This document shows positions 45,031-54,175 of a DNA stretch of 64,000 bases, in pieces. The notes beneath the pieces were generated by a model. That model saw only the letters and a list, made by a program, of their open reading frames with translations, did not search any database and had not been told where the DNA came from. A program made the position numbers and the translations under genes. Positions within the stretch are counted from its first letter, which is position 1. Every line of letters begins with the position of its first letter. The DNA comes from Photorhabdus luminescens subsp. luminescens (GTDB taxonomy: Bacteria; Pseudomonadota; Gammaproteobacteria; Enterobacterales; Enterobacteriaceae): NCBI RefSeq assembly GCF_001083805.1, contig NZ_JXSK01000003.1:1-64000 (forward strand), written 5' to 3'.

Positions 45031-47466
45031 ATGGAACTCGTTATCAATACTCAAAACGAACCTAAAAAAGCAACAGGTTATTCTTTATCACCATTATGGG
45101 AAGACATTTTTTCTAAAGATGTATTGGAAGAAATTAATACCAATGTATTTTTGGCGGCTTGCCGTTCTGGAAAAGCCAACCAGAATTTACTAAGAAAATT
45201 CATGATCCAGCACCAGTACTATTCACAATATTTCACCAGATATCTGTGTTCGTTGATGGGAAACTTAGTTGATCAAAATGATTTTACGCTTCTTTCTCAT
45301 AATTTGCTGGAAGAGCTAACAGGAACTGATGCTGCAAAGATATCTCACGTAGAATTATATAAAAAGGCGATGGCGGCAATTAATGCGGTTCCTAAAAGTC
45401 ACCCGATTCTTAGCAGCACTCAGCAATTGATTAACACTATGTTTGACCATTGCCGGAGTAATAATTCTTTAAAGGGACTCGCTGCGCTGTGCCTGGGTGC
45501 TGAGGCGATCGTGCCTTTAATTTATGGCCCAATTTTAGATGCATTGCGAGCAATGAAAGCGCCTGATGACGCATTGCATTTCTTCAAAATCCATGTTGAG
45601 GAGGATGAAGAGCATGCCATAGTGATGAGGAAAATTATTGATCGCATGATTGAAGGAAATCCTCGCGGAAAAGCAGAAGTTATGGCTTTTGGTGAAGAAG
45701 TAATACGTGTTCGGATGGCGATGCTAAATGAGATATATCAAAGTAGTATCGGGATAGCTCCAAACGTAACGACTCTTTTATCTGAACGTGATTTAGTCTG
45801 TTTGCGTAATGATAACATGTTAGGTAGCGGTAATTTTCTCGACCGCTGTTTATCGCTAAGTCGTACCCCGACTGTGGATTTTATTTTTACAGATACACCT
45901 ATAACTATTGCCAGTCAACGTAATATCCAACAATTCAGCTTAGCTACCTTGGCAAATATTAGACGTGAGCTTGCGGGCTGGTATTTAGCTAATGGGATTA
46001 AAACCGGGGATGTGGTTGCTGTTTGTGTGCAAGATGGAATTAGTCCATTTCTGCATTACATTGCCATCACGAGTATTGGCGCAACAATTGCGTTAATTAA
46101 TCCGGCGATGCCGTCGGATACCGGCATCGCTTACATCAAAGAGAACGGTTTTAATACACTCGTCACCGATGAATCTTCTTTTAATAATAATTCACTGATA
46201 AAGAGTTTACGGAATGCCGGTGATATATGTGAAATTCTCAATGTTTCAAATTTCAATACCGAGGTGGAATATAACTTGCCTTCCTGGTGGCCGTATATTC
46301 CGGTGGATACAACATTACTTATGTTGAGCCATACTTCTGGTACGACGGGCATACCCAAGGCAGTAAAATTTGAACATCGTCAATTCTTTATGGGAAAACG
46401 CGCCAGACTTGGGCGTTTTGTCGAATCACCAGATGAGCGTTTGCTGACCGTTTTGCCGCAGTCTCACTCCTCTGCTATTAGTCATCTTGAAACAGCGATA
46501 TTGCACGGTCTCCCAACTTATGTACTCAGTAGCCAGGAGGGCGAACCGGTAAGGAAAGCGATAAAAGATTTTTCTCCTACAACGGTTGTTGCGTTTCCCA
46601 AAAGCTACGTTTCTTTACTGGAGCGCGAGGTATCGTATGCTGAATTCCCGTCAATACGGCGATGGTTTAGCATGGGTGATGCAGCCCATCAGAGTCACAT
46701 TAGCCGTTTACTGGCGGGTTCGCCGGGCGCACGTTTTATCGATGCATTTGGAAGTTCAGAGCTTGGTATGGCTCTGTTTCAAAGTGTATCCACGGCAGAT
46801 CGAATTGCACCATCTCGTTCAATTGGGCGTCCCGTTGATATCGTTACAGCCAAAATATTGGACATGACTTCTGGTGATGAAGTGTCGCCAGGACTTGTTG
46901 GAGCGCTCGCTGTCTGTTCACCAACAATTACTTCTGGCTATTGGAAGCAGAACCAAAAAACCGCCGATGCATGGCGAAATGGGTATTTCTTGACCGGAGA
47001 TGTCGGATATTGCAAAGACAATGTTTTTTATCAAATTGATCGTGTGGTTGATGTTGTTCATACCCCTGACGGCTCGTTGTATACCCTGCAACTGGAAGAG
47101 ACGATACAGACAATCGAAAGTGTCTATGATGCAACAATTATAGGATTGAATTTACCCTGTGCTGAAAATGAAAAAATAACATTAGTCGCATTGGTTCTAT
47201 TGAGTAAGAAATTAACGGAGGATGTCGATCTTGTTACAGACAAAACGCTTCATCTCATGCAGGAAAATAATGAAATAGGGAATGCTATTGGAGAATATAT
47301 TGTTATTGTTGTTAATAGTTTCGATCAGATTCCCATTGGCGTAACCGGTAAGGTTTTGAAACGCAGATTAAGGGATCTTCTGCCTAAAATTCTTGAGGAA
47401 TATGAAAGAAATAAAGAAATTCCAAATGGAATTTTAAAAATCATTCGCCATATACCCACTAATTAA
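45031..47466 (+). CDS. Fusion of a haem-oxygenase-like diiron oxidase with an adenylate-forming ligase
   Basis: An 811-residue two-domain protein. Residues ~25-245 are an HDO/TenA-like helical bundle with the metal pattern Glu95 (LLEELTG), His106, Glu158 (LGAEAIV) and His188-x3-Asp192-x2-His195 (HVEEDEEH), the ligand set of UndA/BesC/SznF-type non-haem diiron oxidases. Residues ~280-811 are an ANL ligase with SHTSGTTGIPKAVKF (ATP loop, ~430-445), GSSELGMALFQ, TGDVGY (~655) and the C-terminal lysine in GVTGKVLKRRL (~771). The ligase probably adenylates an aryl carboxylate and the oxidase modifies nitrogen or carbon on it (inference). I know no family with this exact fusion. The upstream 56-nt gap contains no convincing ribosome site except AAGGGTTTATC. 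Operon gene 3. Confidence 0.85.
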   Translation: MELVINTQNEPKKATGYSLSPLWEDIFSKDVLEEINTNVFLAACRSGKANQNLLRKFMIQHQYYSQYFTRYLCSLMGNLVDQNDFTLLSHNLLEELTGTDAAKISHVELYKKAMAAINAVPKSHPILSSTQQLINTMFDHCRSNNSLKGLAALCLGAEAIVPLIYGPILDALRAMKAPDDALHFFKIHVEEDEEHAIVMRKIIDRMIEGNPRGKAEVMAFGEEVIRVRMAMLNEIYQSSIGIAPNVTTLLSERDLVCLRNDNMLGSGNFLDRCLSLSRTPTVDFIFTDTPITIASQRNIQQFSLATLANIRRELAGWYLANGIKTGDVVAVCVQDGISPFLHYIAITSIGATIALINPAMPSDTGIAYIKENGFNTLVTDESSFNNNSLIKSLRNAGDICEILNVSNFNTEVEYNLPSWWPYIPVDTTLLMLSHTSGTTGIPKAVKFEHRQFFMGKRARLGRFVESPDERLLTVLPQSHSSAISHLETAILHGLPTYVLSSQEGEPVRKAIKDFSPTTVVAFPKSYVSLLEREVSYAEFPSIRRWFSMGDAAHQSHISRLLAGSPGARFIDAFGSSELGMALFQSVSTADRIAPSRSIGRPVDIVTAKILDMTSGDEVSPGLVGALAVCSPTITSGYWKQNQKTADAWRNGYFLTGDVGYCKDNVFYQIDRVVDVVHTPDGSLYTLQLEETIQTIESVYDATIIGLNLPCAENEKITLVALVLLSKKLTEDVDLVTDKTLHLMQENNEIGNAIGEYIVIVVNSFDQIPIGVTGKVLKRRLRDLLPKILEEYERNKEIPNGILKIIRHIPTN

Positions 47467-47509
47467 CATTAATAATAGTTAACATTAATAATAGAGAAGG
47501 TAAATTACA

Positions 47510-48205
47510 GTGAATGAAGATCTTTATGAAAAACCGGTTATCGACGCTATAAAACAAAAATTGATTCTCGCTGAATCCTCCGATATTTCTGAGTTTGAAT
47601 GTATGGGCAGGTTATTTAACATTCATAAAAATGTGTTCCCTCCCACTCATTTCCAATCCACCGGTATTTTTACCCGGAATATTCCTTATGCACGAAATAG
47701 CTCTTTTTTGGAGTTAGGCTGTGGTGCGGGAGTGACAGCTATTACAGCGGCGCTAGCAGGATGTTATCCCGTTGTTGCTTCTGATATTAGCGAAGAGGCA
47801 GTGAAAAACACCTTATTTAATGTGACCCGGCATCGGGTAAATAATTTAATTTCTGTCAGGCATGGAGATTTATTTGACATATTAAAAGATGGTGAAAGTT
47901 TTGATATTATTTTCTGGAACTCTAATTTCTTATTTGTTCCTGAAAATTACACTTTTAAAGAGGAAATTTATCACGCATTTTACGACCCAGGATATATAAC
48001 CCATAAACGTTTCCTGCAAGAAGCAAGAAAATATCTTAATCCTCAAGGGAAGATACTCATCGGGTTTAGCAGCCAGGGAAATGAAGCCGCATTTAGTGAG
48101 TTACTCACAGAACACGGCTACAACTATTTTGTTTTATATGAGGAACAAGGAACAGGTAAAAATGCACAGATATATAAAATCTTTCAACTGACATCTTTAA
48201 TCTAA
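47510..48205 (+). CDS. SAM-dependent methyltransferase, PrmC/HemK-like
   Basis: A 231-residue class I methyltransferase. Motif I is FLELGCGAGVTAITAAL, motif II VASDISEEAV; an acidic GDLFDIL follows. The position where HemK-type N-methylases have NPPY reads WNSNF, so it is unlikely to methylate glutamine; a small-molecule O- or N-methylation on the aminohydroxybenzoate product is more likely (inference). The start is GTG 47510 with GAGAAGG at 9 nt; the only nearby ATG is out of frame. It follows the fusion gene by 43 nt. Confidence 0.8.
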   Translation: MNEDLYEKPVIDAIKQKLILAESSDISEFECMGRLFNIHKNVFPPTHFQSTGIFTRNIPYARNSSFLELGCGAGVTAITAALAGCYPVVASDISEEAVKNTLFNVTRHRVNNLISVRHGDLFDILKDGESFDIIFWNSNFLFVPENYTFKEEIYHAFYDPGYITHKRFLQEARKYLNPQGKILIGFSSQGNEAAFSELLTEHGYNYFVLYEEQGTGKNAQIYKIFQLTSLI

Positions 48206-48245
48206 GTCGTTAATTGCCACGGGTCATGATTAAGGAGGGTTAATT

Positions 48246-49907
48246 TTGACTATAGAAAATGAATCTCCAGTAGCCATCGTCGGCGGCGGACCCGTTGGCT
48301 TAATGCTGGCTTTATTTCTGGATTTATACGGTATTCGTTCGGTTATTTTTAATTTGGACGAGGAAACCCGATGGCACCCCAAGGGTAATACCCATAATGC
48401 TCGCACGATGGAACATTATCGTCGTTTAGGGATATCTCAAGCTATTCGGGCATTAGGATTGCCAAAAGAGTTTCCGCTGGATGTGTCATATTTTACCCGG
48501 CTTAATGGATGGGAACTCGCTCGTATCAATATGCCGTCAGGAATACAGAAAATATCCAGGCTCCAACATACTATTTCGACCGATCCCGTTCCAGAACCCT
48601 TGATGCGGGTCAACCAAATGTATGTTGAAAAGTTTTTACTACAACATGCCCGTAGTCGTCCAAATATCACCATGAAATATGGCTGGCGCGTTAAAGATTT
48701 TATCCAGCTTAAAGATGACGTAAAACTTTATGCAGAGTGTATTCAGGGAAAACATCCCGATGAAGTCTGGCACACAAGCTATATGATTGGCTGCGATGGT
48801 GGACAAAGTTTTGTTCGTTCCAAGCTTGGTATCGCATATGAAGGAACGGTTGAAGCTAAAATAGGTTTTCTGACTGGCGGCATGATATCCAGTTATATCC
48901 GTATCCCTGGGCTTCACCAAGGGATATTAAAAGACAAAGAATCTTGGATGTACAATATCATCTGCCCGATGTTGAGAATGTTATTTATCAGCCTGGATGG
49001 CAAAGATGATTTTTTACTTATGACTCAAAGTGAACATGGAAAGGTTATCAATGAGTCAGAATTAATTCGTATGGCTCAGGCAGGAATAGGCTCAGATCTC
49101 GAAGTATCCGTTCTGAGTAATTCGGTATGGAAAGGTGGCGTGGCGCTTGTCGCTGAAAGATTCTCTGACGGAAAAATATATTTAGCAGGCGACTCCGCTC
49201 ATTTATTTTCGCCTACCGGCGGCTTTGGCATGAATACTGGCATTGATGATACGAGTAATTTAGCCTGGAAACTTGCTGCGTCTATCAAGGGTTGGGCAGG
49301 TAATGCGTTAATGGATTCTTATGAAAGCGAACGCCGCCCAATTGCATTGAGAAATACCGCTGCCGCCCGTTTTTTAACGCAGCGGGTCTCATCATTATCC
49401 ATACCGACAAATCTAGAAGATGCAGATTCCGCAGGGAATTTGGCCCGCAAAAAAATGGGGATTGAGCTAAGTACTTTCCGCAGTCAATTTTCTTCTATCG
49501 GTGTTGAACTTGGCGCCAGATATGACCATTCTCCCCACATTATTAATAGTGCGCCAATACCGGATGATGACTTTATTCATTATCAGCCAAGTCATGTGCC
49601 AGGAGGCCGATTGCCGCATCTGTGGCTCACACCGGTTCCTGGAGCAAAAATATCGCTATTCGATATTTTAGGCACTGGCTTTAGCTTACTTCGGGTAGGG
49701 GCTTATTTCCCAGAGGTATCTGAACTATTAGATCAGGCATATCAACGTAAAATTCCGATCAAGATTATTGATCTTTCCGGTAGTGATGCCTGGCAATTGT
49801 ATCAAGCAAGGCTCCTTTTAGTACGTCCCGACCAATATATTGCCTGGAAAGGCGATAAGGTTCCTAACAATATAGGTTCAATACTGGATAAGATTATAGG
49901 TAAATAA
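48246..49907 (+). CDS. FAD-dependent aromatic hydroxylase 1 (PheA/TfdB type)
   Basis: A 553-residue group A flavin monooxygenase. It has the Rossmann GGGPVG at residues 13-18, the DG motif (GCDGGQSFVRSKLG) and the GD motif GDSAHLFSPTGGFGMNTGIDD near residue 313, plus the thioredoxin-like C-terminal domain (PGGRLPHLWLT..., LVRPDQYIAWKG). The role would be ortho-hydroxylation, or oxidative decarboxylation, of the aromatic intermediate. The start is TTG 48246, supported by AAGGAGGG 6 nt upstream; no ATG lies nearby in frame. Operon gene 5, 40 nt after the methyltransferase. Confidence 0.88.
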   Translation: MTIENESPVAIVGGGPVGLMLALFLDLYGIRSVIFNLDEETRWHPKGNTHNARTMEHYRRLGISQAIRALGLPKEFPLDVSYFTRLNGWELARINMPSGIQKISRLQHTISTDPVPEPLMRVNQMYVEKFLLQHARSRPNITMKYGWRVKDFIQLKDDVKLYAECIQGKHPDEVWHTSYMIGCDGGQSFVRSKLGIAYEGTVEAKIGFLTGGMISSYIRIPGLHQGILKDKESWMYNIICPMLRMLFISLDGKDDFLLMTQSEHGKVINESELIRMAQAGIGSDLEVSVLSNSVWKGGVALVAERFSDGKIYLAGDSAHLFSPTGGFGMNTGIDDTSNLAWKLAASIKGWAGNALMDSYESERRPIALRNTAAARFLTQRVSSLSIPTNLEDADSAGNLARKKMGIELSTFRSQFSSIGVELGARYDHSPHIINSAPIPDDDFIHYQPSHVPGGRLPHLWLTPVPGAKISLFDILGTGFSLLRVGAYFPEVSELLDQAYQRKIPIKIIDLSGSDAWQLYQARLLLVRPDQYIAWKGDKVPNNIGSILDKIIGK

Positions 49908-49964
49908 GAGATGATTTTCCGGGGATATGGGTATTAACATGAATTAAATACGGAACACAATATT

Positions 49965-51689
49965 ATGATTGAGACAGATGTTCTTATCGTAGGTAGTGGC
50001 CCTTCTGGCTCCGCAGCAGCTTTGTTTCTGAGTAGTTATGGGATTAATACAATGGTCATCACTAAACATCGGTGGTTGGCTAATACACCTCGTGCACATA
50101 TAACAAATCAGAGGACAATAGAAATATTATCGGAGTTTGGTGTTGGTGATGAATTAATGGCAAGCTCAGTACTAAATGAGATAATGGGCAATAGTATATT
50201 CTGCGAGACGTTGGCAGGAAACGAGATTGCGAGAATAAAATCATGGGGAGCGCATCCAGAACGTTTAAGTGATTATAAAATAGCGAGTCCATTTAGTATC
50301 TGTGATATACCACAAACTTACCTTGAACCGATATTGATTGGCCGTGCTATTAAAAATGGAGCACATGTTAAATTTTCGTCAGAATATATACAGGCCACAC
50401 AAGATAAACAGGGTATTACGGTAACGGCTTTTGATCGCTTAGAAAAGCGGGAGTACCAAATACGGACTAAATATCTTATTGGGGCTGATGGCGCCAGAAG
50501 TAAAGTTTGTTCCGATGCACAACTGCCGATGAAAGGCGAATTGAATCTTGCTGGCTGTATAAATATTTTCTTTGATGCTGATCTATCTGCTTTAGTTTCT
50601 CATCGGCCCGGCGCGTTATTTCTCATTTTTAATAATGAAGCTATTTCTGGTGGAATTGGCCTGGGTGCATTAAGAATGGTGCGTCCGTGGAAAGAATGGC
50701 TGGGAGTATGGAATTACGACATCACCCAACCGCCGCCCATAATTACCGAGAATGATGCGGTCAATATTCTTAAAAAGCTTATCGGCGATTATGATGTGGA
50801 TATAGATATTAAGTCAATATCGACCTGGACGGTAAATAATATGTATGCGGAGGAGTATTCTAATCAACGAATATTTTGTGTTGGCGATGCGGTTCATCGG
50901 CATCCACCCAATAATGGGTTGGGATCTAATACCTCGATTCAAGATTCTTATAATTTATGTTGGAAACTTGCCTATGTTCTCAAACATTATGCAGGACAGG
51001 AATTGTTAAAAACTTATAATCAAGAGAGAGTTCCAGTAGGAAAAGCGGTTGTTGCCCGAGCAATGCAAAGTATAAGTGAAAGCCAAGAACTGAGTCTTTC
51101 ATTAGGGTTGGATAAACCTACAGTCTCTACCGCAGAATTTCTTTCCTCTGATGAGGATATTGGCATAACGAGAAGGAGTAGATTTTATAAGGCATTAAGA
51201 TTAAAGAACTATGAGCTTAATGGGCATGGAGCTGAGCTAAACCAATGTTATAGATCGGCGGCTATTTTGAGCGAAAGAGTTTCTAACGAAGAAGAAAAAA
51301 GTGACGATCTATTTTTCATGTATCACTCTACATTTACACCTGGCGCGCGAATTCCACATGTTTGGTTAAGCCAAAAGGGAAAAATTATATCTTCAATTAA
51401 TTTAGTTGGTCATGGGAAATTTTCATTGTTCACCGGAATAGCGGGAAAGAAATGGATTTCGGCAGTAGAAAAATATAACCAAGAACATGCTTGCAAAATA
51501 AATGCATATATTATTGGTCCTGGCGAAGAAATTAACGACATTTATGGTGATTTTTATGGTCGCTGTCATTTTGATGAAAACGCCTGTGTTCTTGTCAGAC
51601 CTGATGGACATATCGCATGGTATTGCCGGGATAATAGAGAGCATGATAAACGCCTGGCAGAAGATATGGCTAAGTTACTTTTAAAATAA
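49965..51689 (+). CDS. FAD-dependent aromatic hydroxylase 2 (PheA/TfdB type)
   Basis: A 574-residue paralogue of the preceding gene (same fold and length, but clearly diverged): GSGPSG at residues 9-14, the DG motif IGADGARSKV, and GDAVHRHPPNNGLGSNTSIQD near residue 307. C-terminal thioredoxin-like region with FTPGARIPHVWL and VLVRPDGHIAWY. ATG 49965 is an adequate start though its ribosome site is poor. Two tandem hydroxylases imply two successive oxidations of the ring (inference), for example hydroxylation and decarboxylative hydroxylation. Confidence 0.88.
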   Translation: MIETDVLIVGSGPSGSAAALFLSSYGINTMVITKHRWLANTPRAHITNQRTIEILSEFGVGDELMASSVLNEIMGNSIFCETLAGNEIARIKSWGAHPERLSDYKIASPFSICDIPQTYLEPILIGRAIKNGAHVKFSSEYIQATQDKQGITVTAFDRLEKREYQIRTKYLIGADGARSKVCSDAQLPMKGELNLAGCINIFFDADLSALVSHRPGALFLIFNNEAISGGIGLGALRMVRPWKEWLGVWNYDITQPPPIITENDAVNILKKLIGDYDVDIDIKSISTWTVNNMYAEEYSNQRIFCVGDAVHRHPPNNGLGSNTSIQDSYNLCWKLAYVLKHYAGQELLKTYNQERVPVGKAVVARAMQSISESQELSLSLGLDKPTVSTAEFLSSDEDIGITRRSRFYKALRLKNYELNGHGAELNQCYRSAAILSERVSNEEEKSDDLFFMYHSTFTPGARIPHVWLSQKGKIISSINLVGHGKFSLFTGIAGKKWISAVEKYNQEHACKINAYIIGPGEEINDIYGDFYGRCHFDENACVLVRPDGHIAWYCRDNREHDKRLAEDMAKLLLK

Positions 51690-51762
51690 AGTGTTTTTAA
51701 CGTTATCTCAAAATAGTAAAAAAATGCAAATTTTGGAATAAGAGACGATATTAGAGGTAATT

Positions 51763-52215
51763 ATGGTGAAAATGAATCATTTCTCCTCTGGAGATTTTAA
51801 TAAAATTCCTGATGAATTAATTGAAGATAAACCAAAGCAATTAATTCATGAAAATGTATTAAATTCTGAAATTAGCCAAGATTTGAATTTCTCAAATGAA
51901 AGACGTCATAAAGTGGCTATGGTTAATTTACCCAGTAAAGTTTTGAGTATGACATTAGGAGGATTACAACCTGGAGAATCCACGCGTAAACACAGACATA
52001 GCTATGAAACGATCATCTATATCGTGAATGGAGAGGGATATTCATTAATTGGCGAGCAACATGTTTCATGGAAAGCCGGTGATGCGATATATGTGCCTGT
52101 ATGGGCATGGCATCAACATATAAATAGCAGTGTCACTGATGAGGCTCTCTATATTGCATGTGAGAATGCACCCATGTTGCAAAACTTGGGGCTTGCAGTT
52201 CGTGAAGAACTTTGA
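51763..52215 (+). CDS. Cupin-domain protein
   Basis: A 150-residue single-domain cupin. His77, His79 and Glu82 (KHRHSYE) and a later His in PVWAWHQHIN form the metal site; GEGYSLIGEQ is the inter-motif loop. The N-terminal 45 residues are polar. Roles in such operons are ring-cleaving dioxygenase, isomerase or cyclase; it is too short for gentisate dioxygenase and the reaction is not predictable. Start ATG 51763 has GAGGTAATT before it. Operon gene 7, between the hydroxylases and the dehydrogenase. Confidence 0.82.
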   Translation: MVKMNHFSSGDFNKIPDELIEDKPKQLIHENVLNSEISQDLNFSNERRHKVAMVNLPSKVLSMTLGGLQPGESTRKHRHSYETIIYIVNGEGYSLIGEQHVSWKAGDAIYVPVWAWHQHINSSVTDEALYIACENAPMLQNLGLAVREEL

Positions 52216-52283
52216 ATTTAGCAGGATATACATCAATTAAAAGCCTATCCTAGTAGGCATTTTTTAAGAGGAATGAAACAATC

Positions 52284-53030
52284 ATGTTTAGACTATCGGG
52301 GAAATATACCTTAATTACCGGAGGAACAACCGGTATTGGTTTCGAAACGGCAAAAAAATTCCATGCTGAAGGAGCTAATGTTGCAATTACTGGAAACAAT
52401 CCAGAGACATTAGATTTTGCCCAGAGATTCTTTGGCAAGGATGTTTGGGTTATACCCAGTGACGCAGGGTCTTTGGCATCACAAGTAATCTTAAGGGATA
52501 CAATTAAAGAGCGCTGGCCGCAGATTGATGCGCTTTTTCTTAATGCCGGAATTGTGACGAGTCATAAATTAGAAGAAGAAAGTGAAGAGGGTTTTGATCG
52601 CCTCATGTCGATTAATTTAAAAGGGCCGTTTTTCCTCTTACAATCCATGCTCCCTCTTCTTGCGAGACCATCTTCCATCATTCTGTCCGGCTCAGTCAGT
52701 GGTCATATCGGTAAAAGTGGAACAAGTGCGACTTATTCAGCAAGCAAAGGAGCTTTATTAGCTATGGGACGTGCTTTAGCTGCGGAGTTCGTAGATCGTC
52801 AGATTCGAGTTAATAGTATTAGCCCCGGCCCAATAATGACTCCGGCATTCGACAAATTAGGGATAAACAATACTCAACGTGTATATCAGGAAGTGAGCGC
52901 TATGATTCCAGCCGGACATCTAGGAACCCCGGCGGATGTCGCAGATGTGGCCGTTTTCCTCGCTTCAGATGAGTCTAAGTTTTTGTTGGGAACTGACATT
53001 ATTATCGATGGCGGTATGGTTAATATTTAA
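52284..53030 (+). CDS. Short-chain dehydrogenase/reductase
   Basis: A 248-residue classical SDR. TGGTTGIG at 12-19 binds the cofactor; NAGIV, the catalytic Ser in LSGSVSG and YSASK (Tyr-x3-Lys near residue 151) complete the active site; the C-terminus has the usual LGTDIIIDGGM. Start ATG 52284 with AAGAGGAATG at 10 nt. It is the last gene of the operon and likely performs a keto/hydroxy redox step on the product (inference). A weak hairpin and T-run follow at 53144. Confidence 0.92.
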   Translation: MFRLSGKYTLITGGTTGIGFETAKKFHAEGANVAITGNNPETLDFAQRFFGKDVWVIPSDAGSLASQVILRDTIKERWPQIDALFLNAGIVTSHKLEEESEEGFDRLMSINLKGPFFLLQSMLPLLARPSSIILSGSVSGHIGKSGTSATYSASKGALLAMGRALAAEFVDRQIRVNSISPGPIMTPAFDKLGINNTQRVYQEVSAMIPAGHLGTPADVADVAVFLASDESKFLLGTDIIIDGGMVNI

Positions 53031-53143
53031 GTAAAAGCAGATTTTACGAATAACTGTACCGTTGGTTTATGCAATCCACGAATAAAATTTCTCAAGATTA
53101 TTTGGAAAATGGACGGCGCCTCAAACGTTGAGCAACTAAACTC

Positions 53144-53166
53144 ACGGTTGGGGTACCGTTTTTTTA
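53144..53166 (+). terminator. Probable terminator of the biosynthetic operon
   Basis: A 5-bp stem ACGGT/ACCGT (53144-53148, 53155-53159) followed immediately by seven T. Short stem, but a clean U-tract. Confidence 0.5.
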
Positions 53167-53172
53167 ATTGCA

Positions 53173-53289
53173 TATACCCGTTATCTTTCAAGTCGCCTCT
53201 TTGTTGGCTGAACTCGCTCACCCCGGTCACATGCTCCAGGGGATTCACTCCCTTGCCGTCGCGATGCATCTTGAAATCCATAGGGTATA
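53173..53289 (+). repeat. Photorhabdus-type intergenic repeat, right copy
   Basis: About 117 bp from TATACCCGTTATC to CATAGGGTATA, with GCCTCTTTGTTGGCTG, GGTCACAT and GCGATGCATCTTGAAATCC. Inverted relative to the copy at 42345-42467. The two bracket the biosynthetic operon. Confidence 0.85.
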
Positions 53290-53387
53290 TATCATAGCTT
53301 CGACGCCTTGAGTGTTAATCCGCCATCATTTTATCCAATTTCAGTTAACCACACCTTTGCTAACGATGGTTAAAATCACTCTATAAA

Positions 53388-54161
53388 TCATATAACCAAT
53401 CGAAACAATTCAACACTGTTATGATAAAGTTGATTAGCAATTTCATCAGGAGATTCGCGACGAAGTTCACATAACGAAGCAAAAACTCCAGCAATTTTTT
53501 CCGGCCGATTAGGCTCTCCCTGAAAGCCGAAAAGTGGCATATCCGGGGCATCGGTTTCCAATACCAGAGACGTTAATGGAAGTTCAGCCATTACTCGACG
53601 TGTTTTCTGCGCTCTTTCATAAGTAATGGTTCCCCCTACCCCAATGTAATATCCCAAACTAATAAAAGCCTCTGCCTGCGATAAGCTACCCGCAAATCCA
53701 TGTATTACACCGGTACAGGGAAGGTTGATTTTTCTTAGAATCGCGGCCAATTGATCATGGCTTTTTCGGGAATGAAGGATAACCGGTAATTCATACTGTT
53801 TTGCTAACCGCAATTGAGCACATAACAATGCTTTCTGCTTTTCAAACTGTGGTTCAGCCATATAGAGATCAAGCCCAATCTCCCCAACCGCCACCAACTT
53901 CTCATGTTTCTGTTTCAGAAATTGTTCCAGATCCGCAAGATGCGCTTCCCGATGTTGATCGATATAAAGAGGATGCAAGCCCAACGCAGCATAAATTGCT
54001 GGATAAGAATGGGCCAATTCAGATACCCGCTGCAAATTTGCCCTACTGATAGCAGGAACAATAATTTTATCCACACCAACCTGTGCCGCCAGTTGCAGGC
54101 TCTGCTGTTCATCACCACGAAACGGCGGGAAATCAAAATGGCAATGGGTATCAATAAACAT
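53388..54161 (-). CDS. yjjV: TatD-family metal-dependent hydrolase YjjV
   Basis: A 257-residue TIM-barrel metallohydrolase. FIDTHCHFDFPPF (His-x-His), VGEIGLDLY (Glu), LHSRKS, HGFAG and ETDAPDMP are the TatD metal and catalytic motifs. Probable DNase or phosphoesterase. I start at ATG 54161, 15 nt after the yjjU stop, because the conserved protein begins MFIDTHCH; the frame upstream reads through yjjU. Same neighbour order as E. coli (yjjU-yjjV). Confidence 0.93.
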   Translation of the reverse strand: MFIDTHCHFDFPPFRGDEQQSLQLAAQVGVDKIIVPAISRANLQRVSELAHSYPAIYAALGLHPLYIDQHREAHLADLEQFLKQKHEKLVAVGEIGLDLYMAEPQFEKQKALLCAQLRLAKQYELPVILHSRKSHDQLAAILRKINLPCTGVIHGFAGSLSQAEAFISLGYYIGVGGTITYERAQKTRRVMAELPLTSLVLETDAPDMPLFGFQGEPNRPEKIAGVFASLCELRRESPDEIANQLYHNSVELFRLVI

Positions 54162-54175
54162 GAATCTATCCGTTA

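Noticed and set aside
47510-48205. Peptide-release-factor glutamine methyltransferase (PrmC)
   Set aside because: The essential NPPY is replaced by NSNF and the gene sits in a biosynthetic operon.
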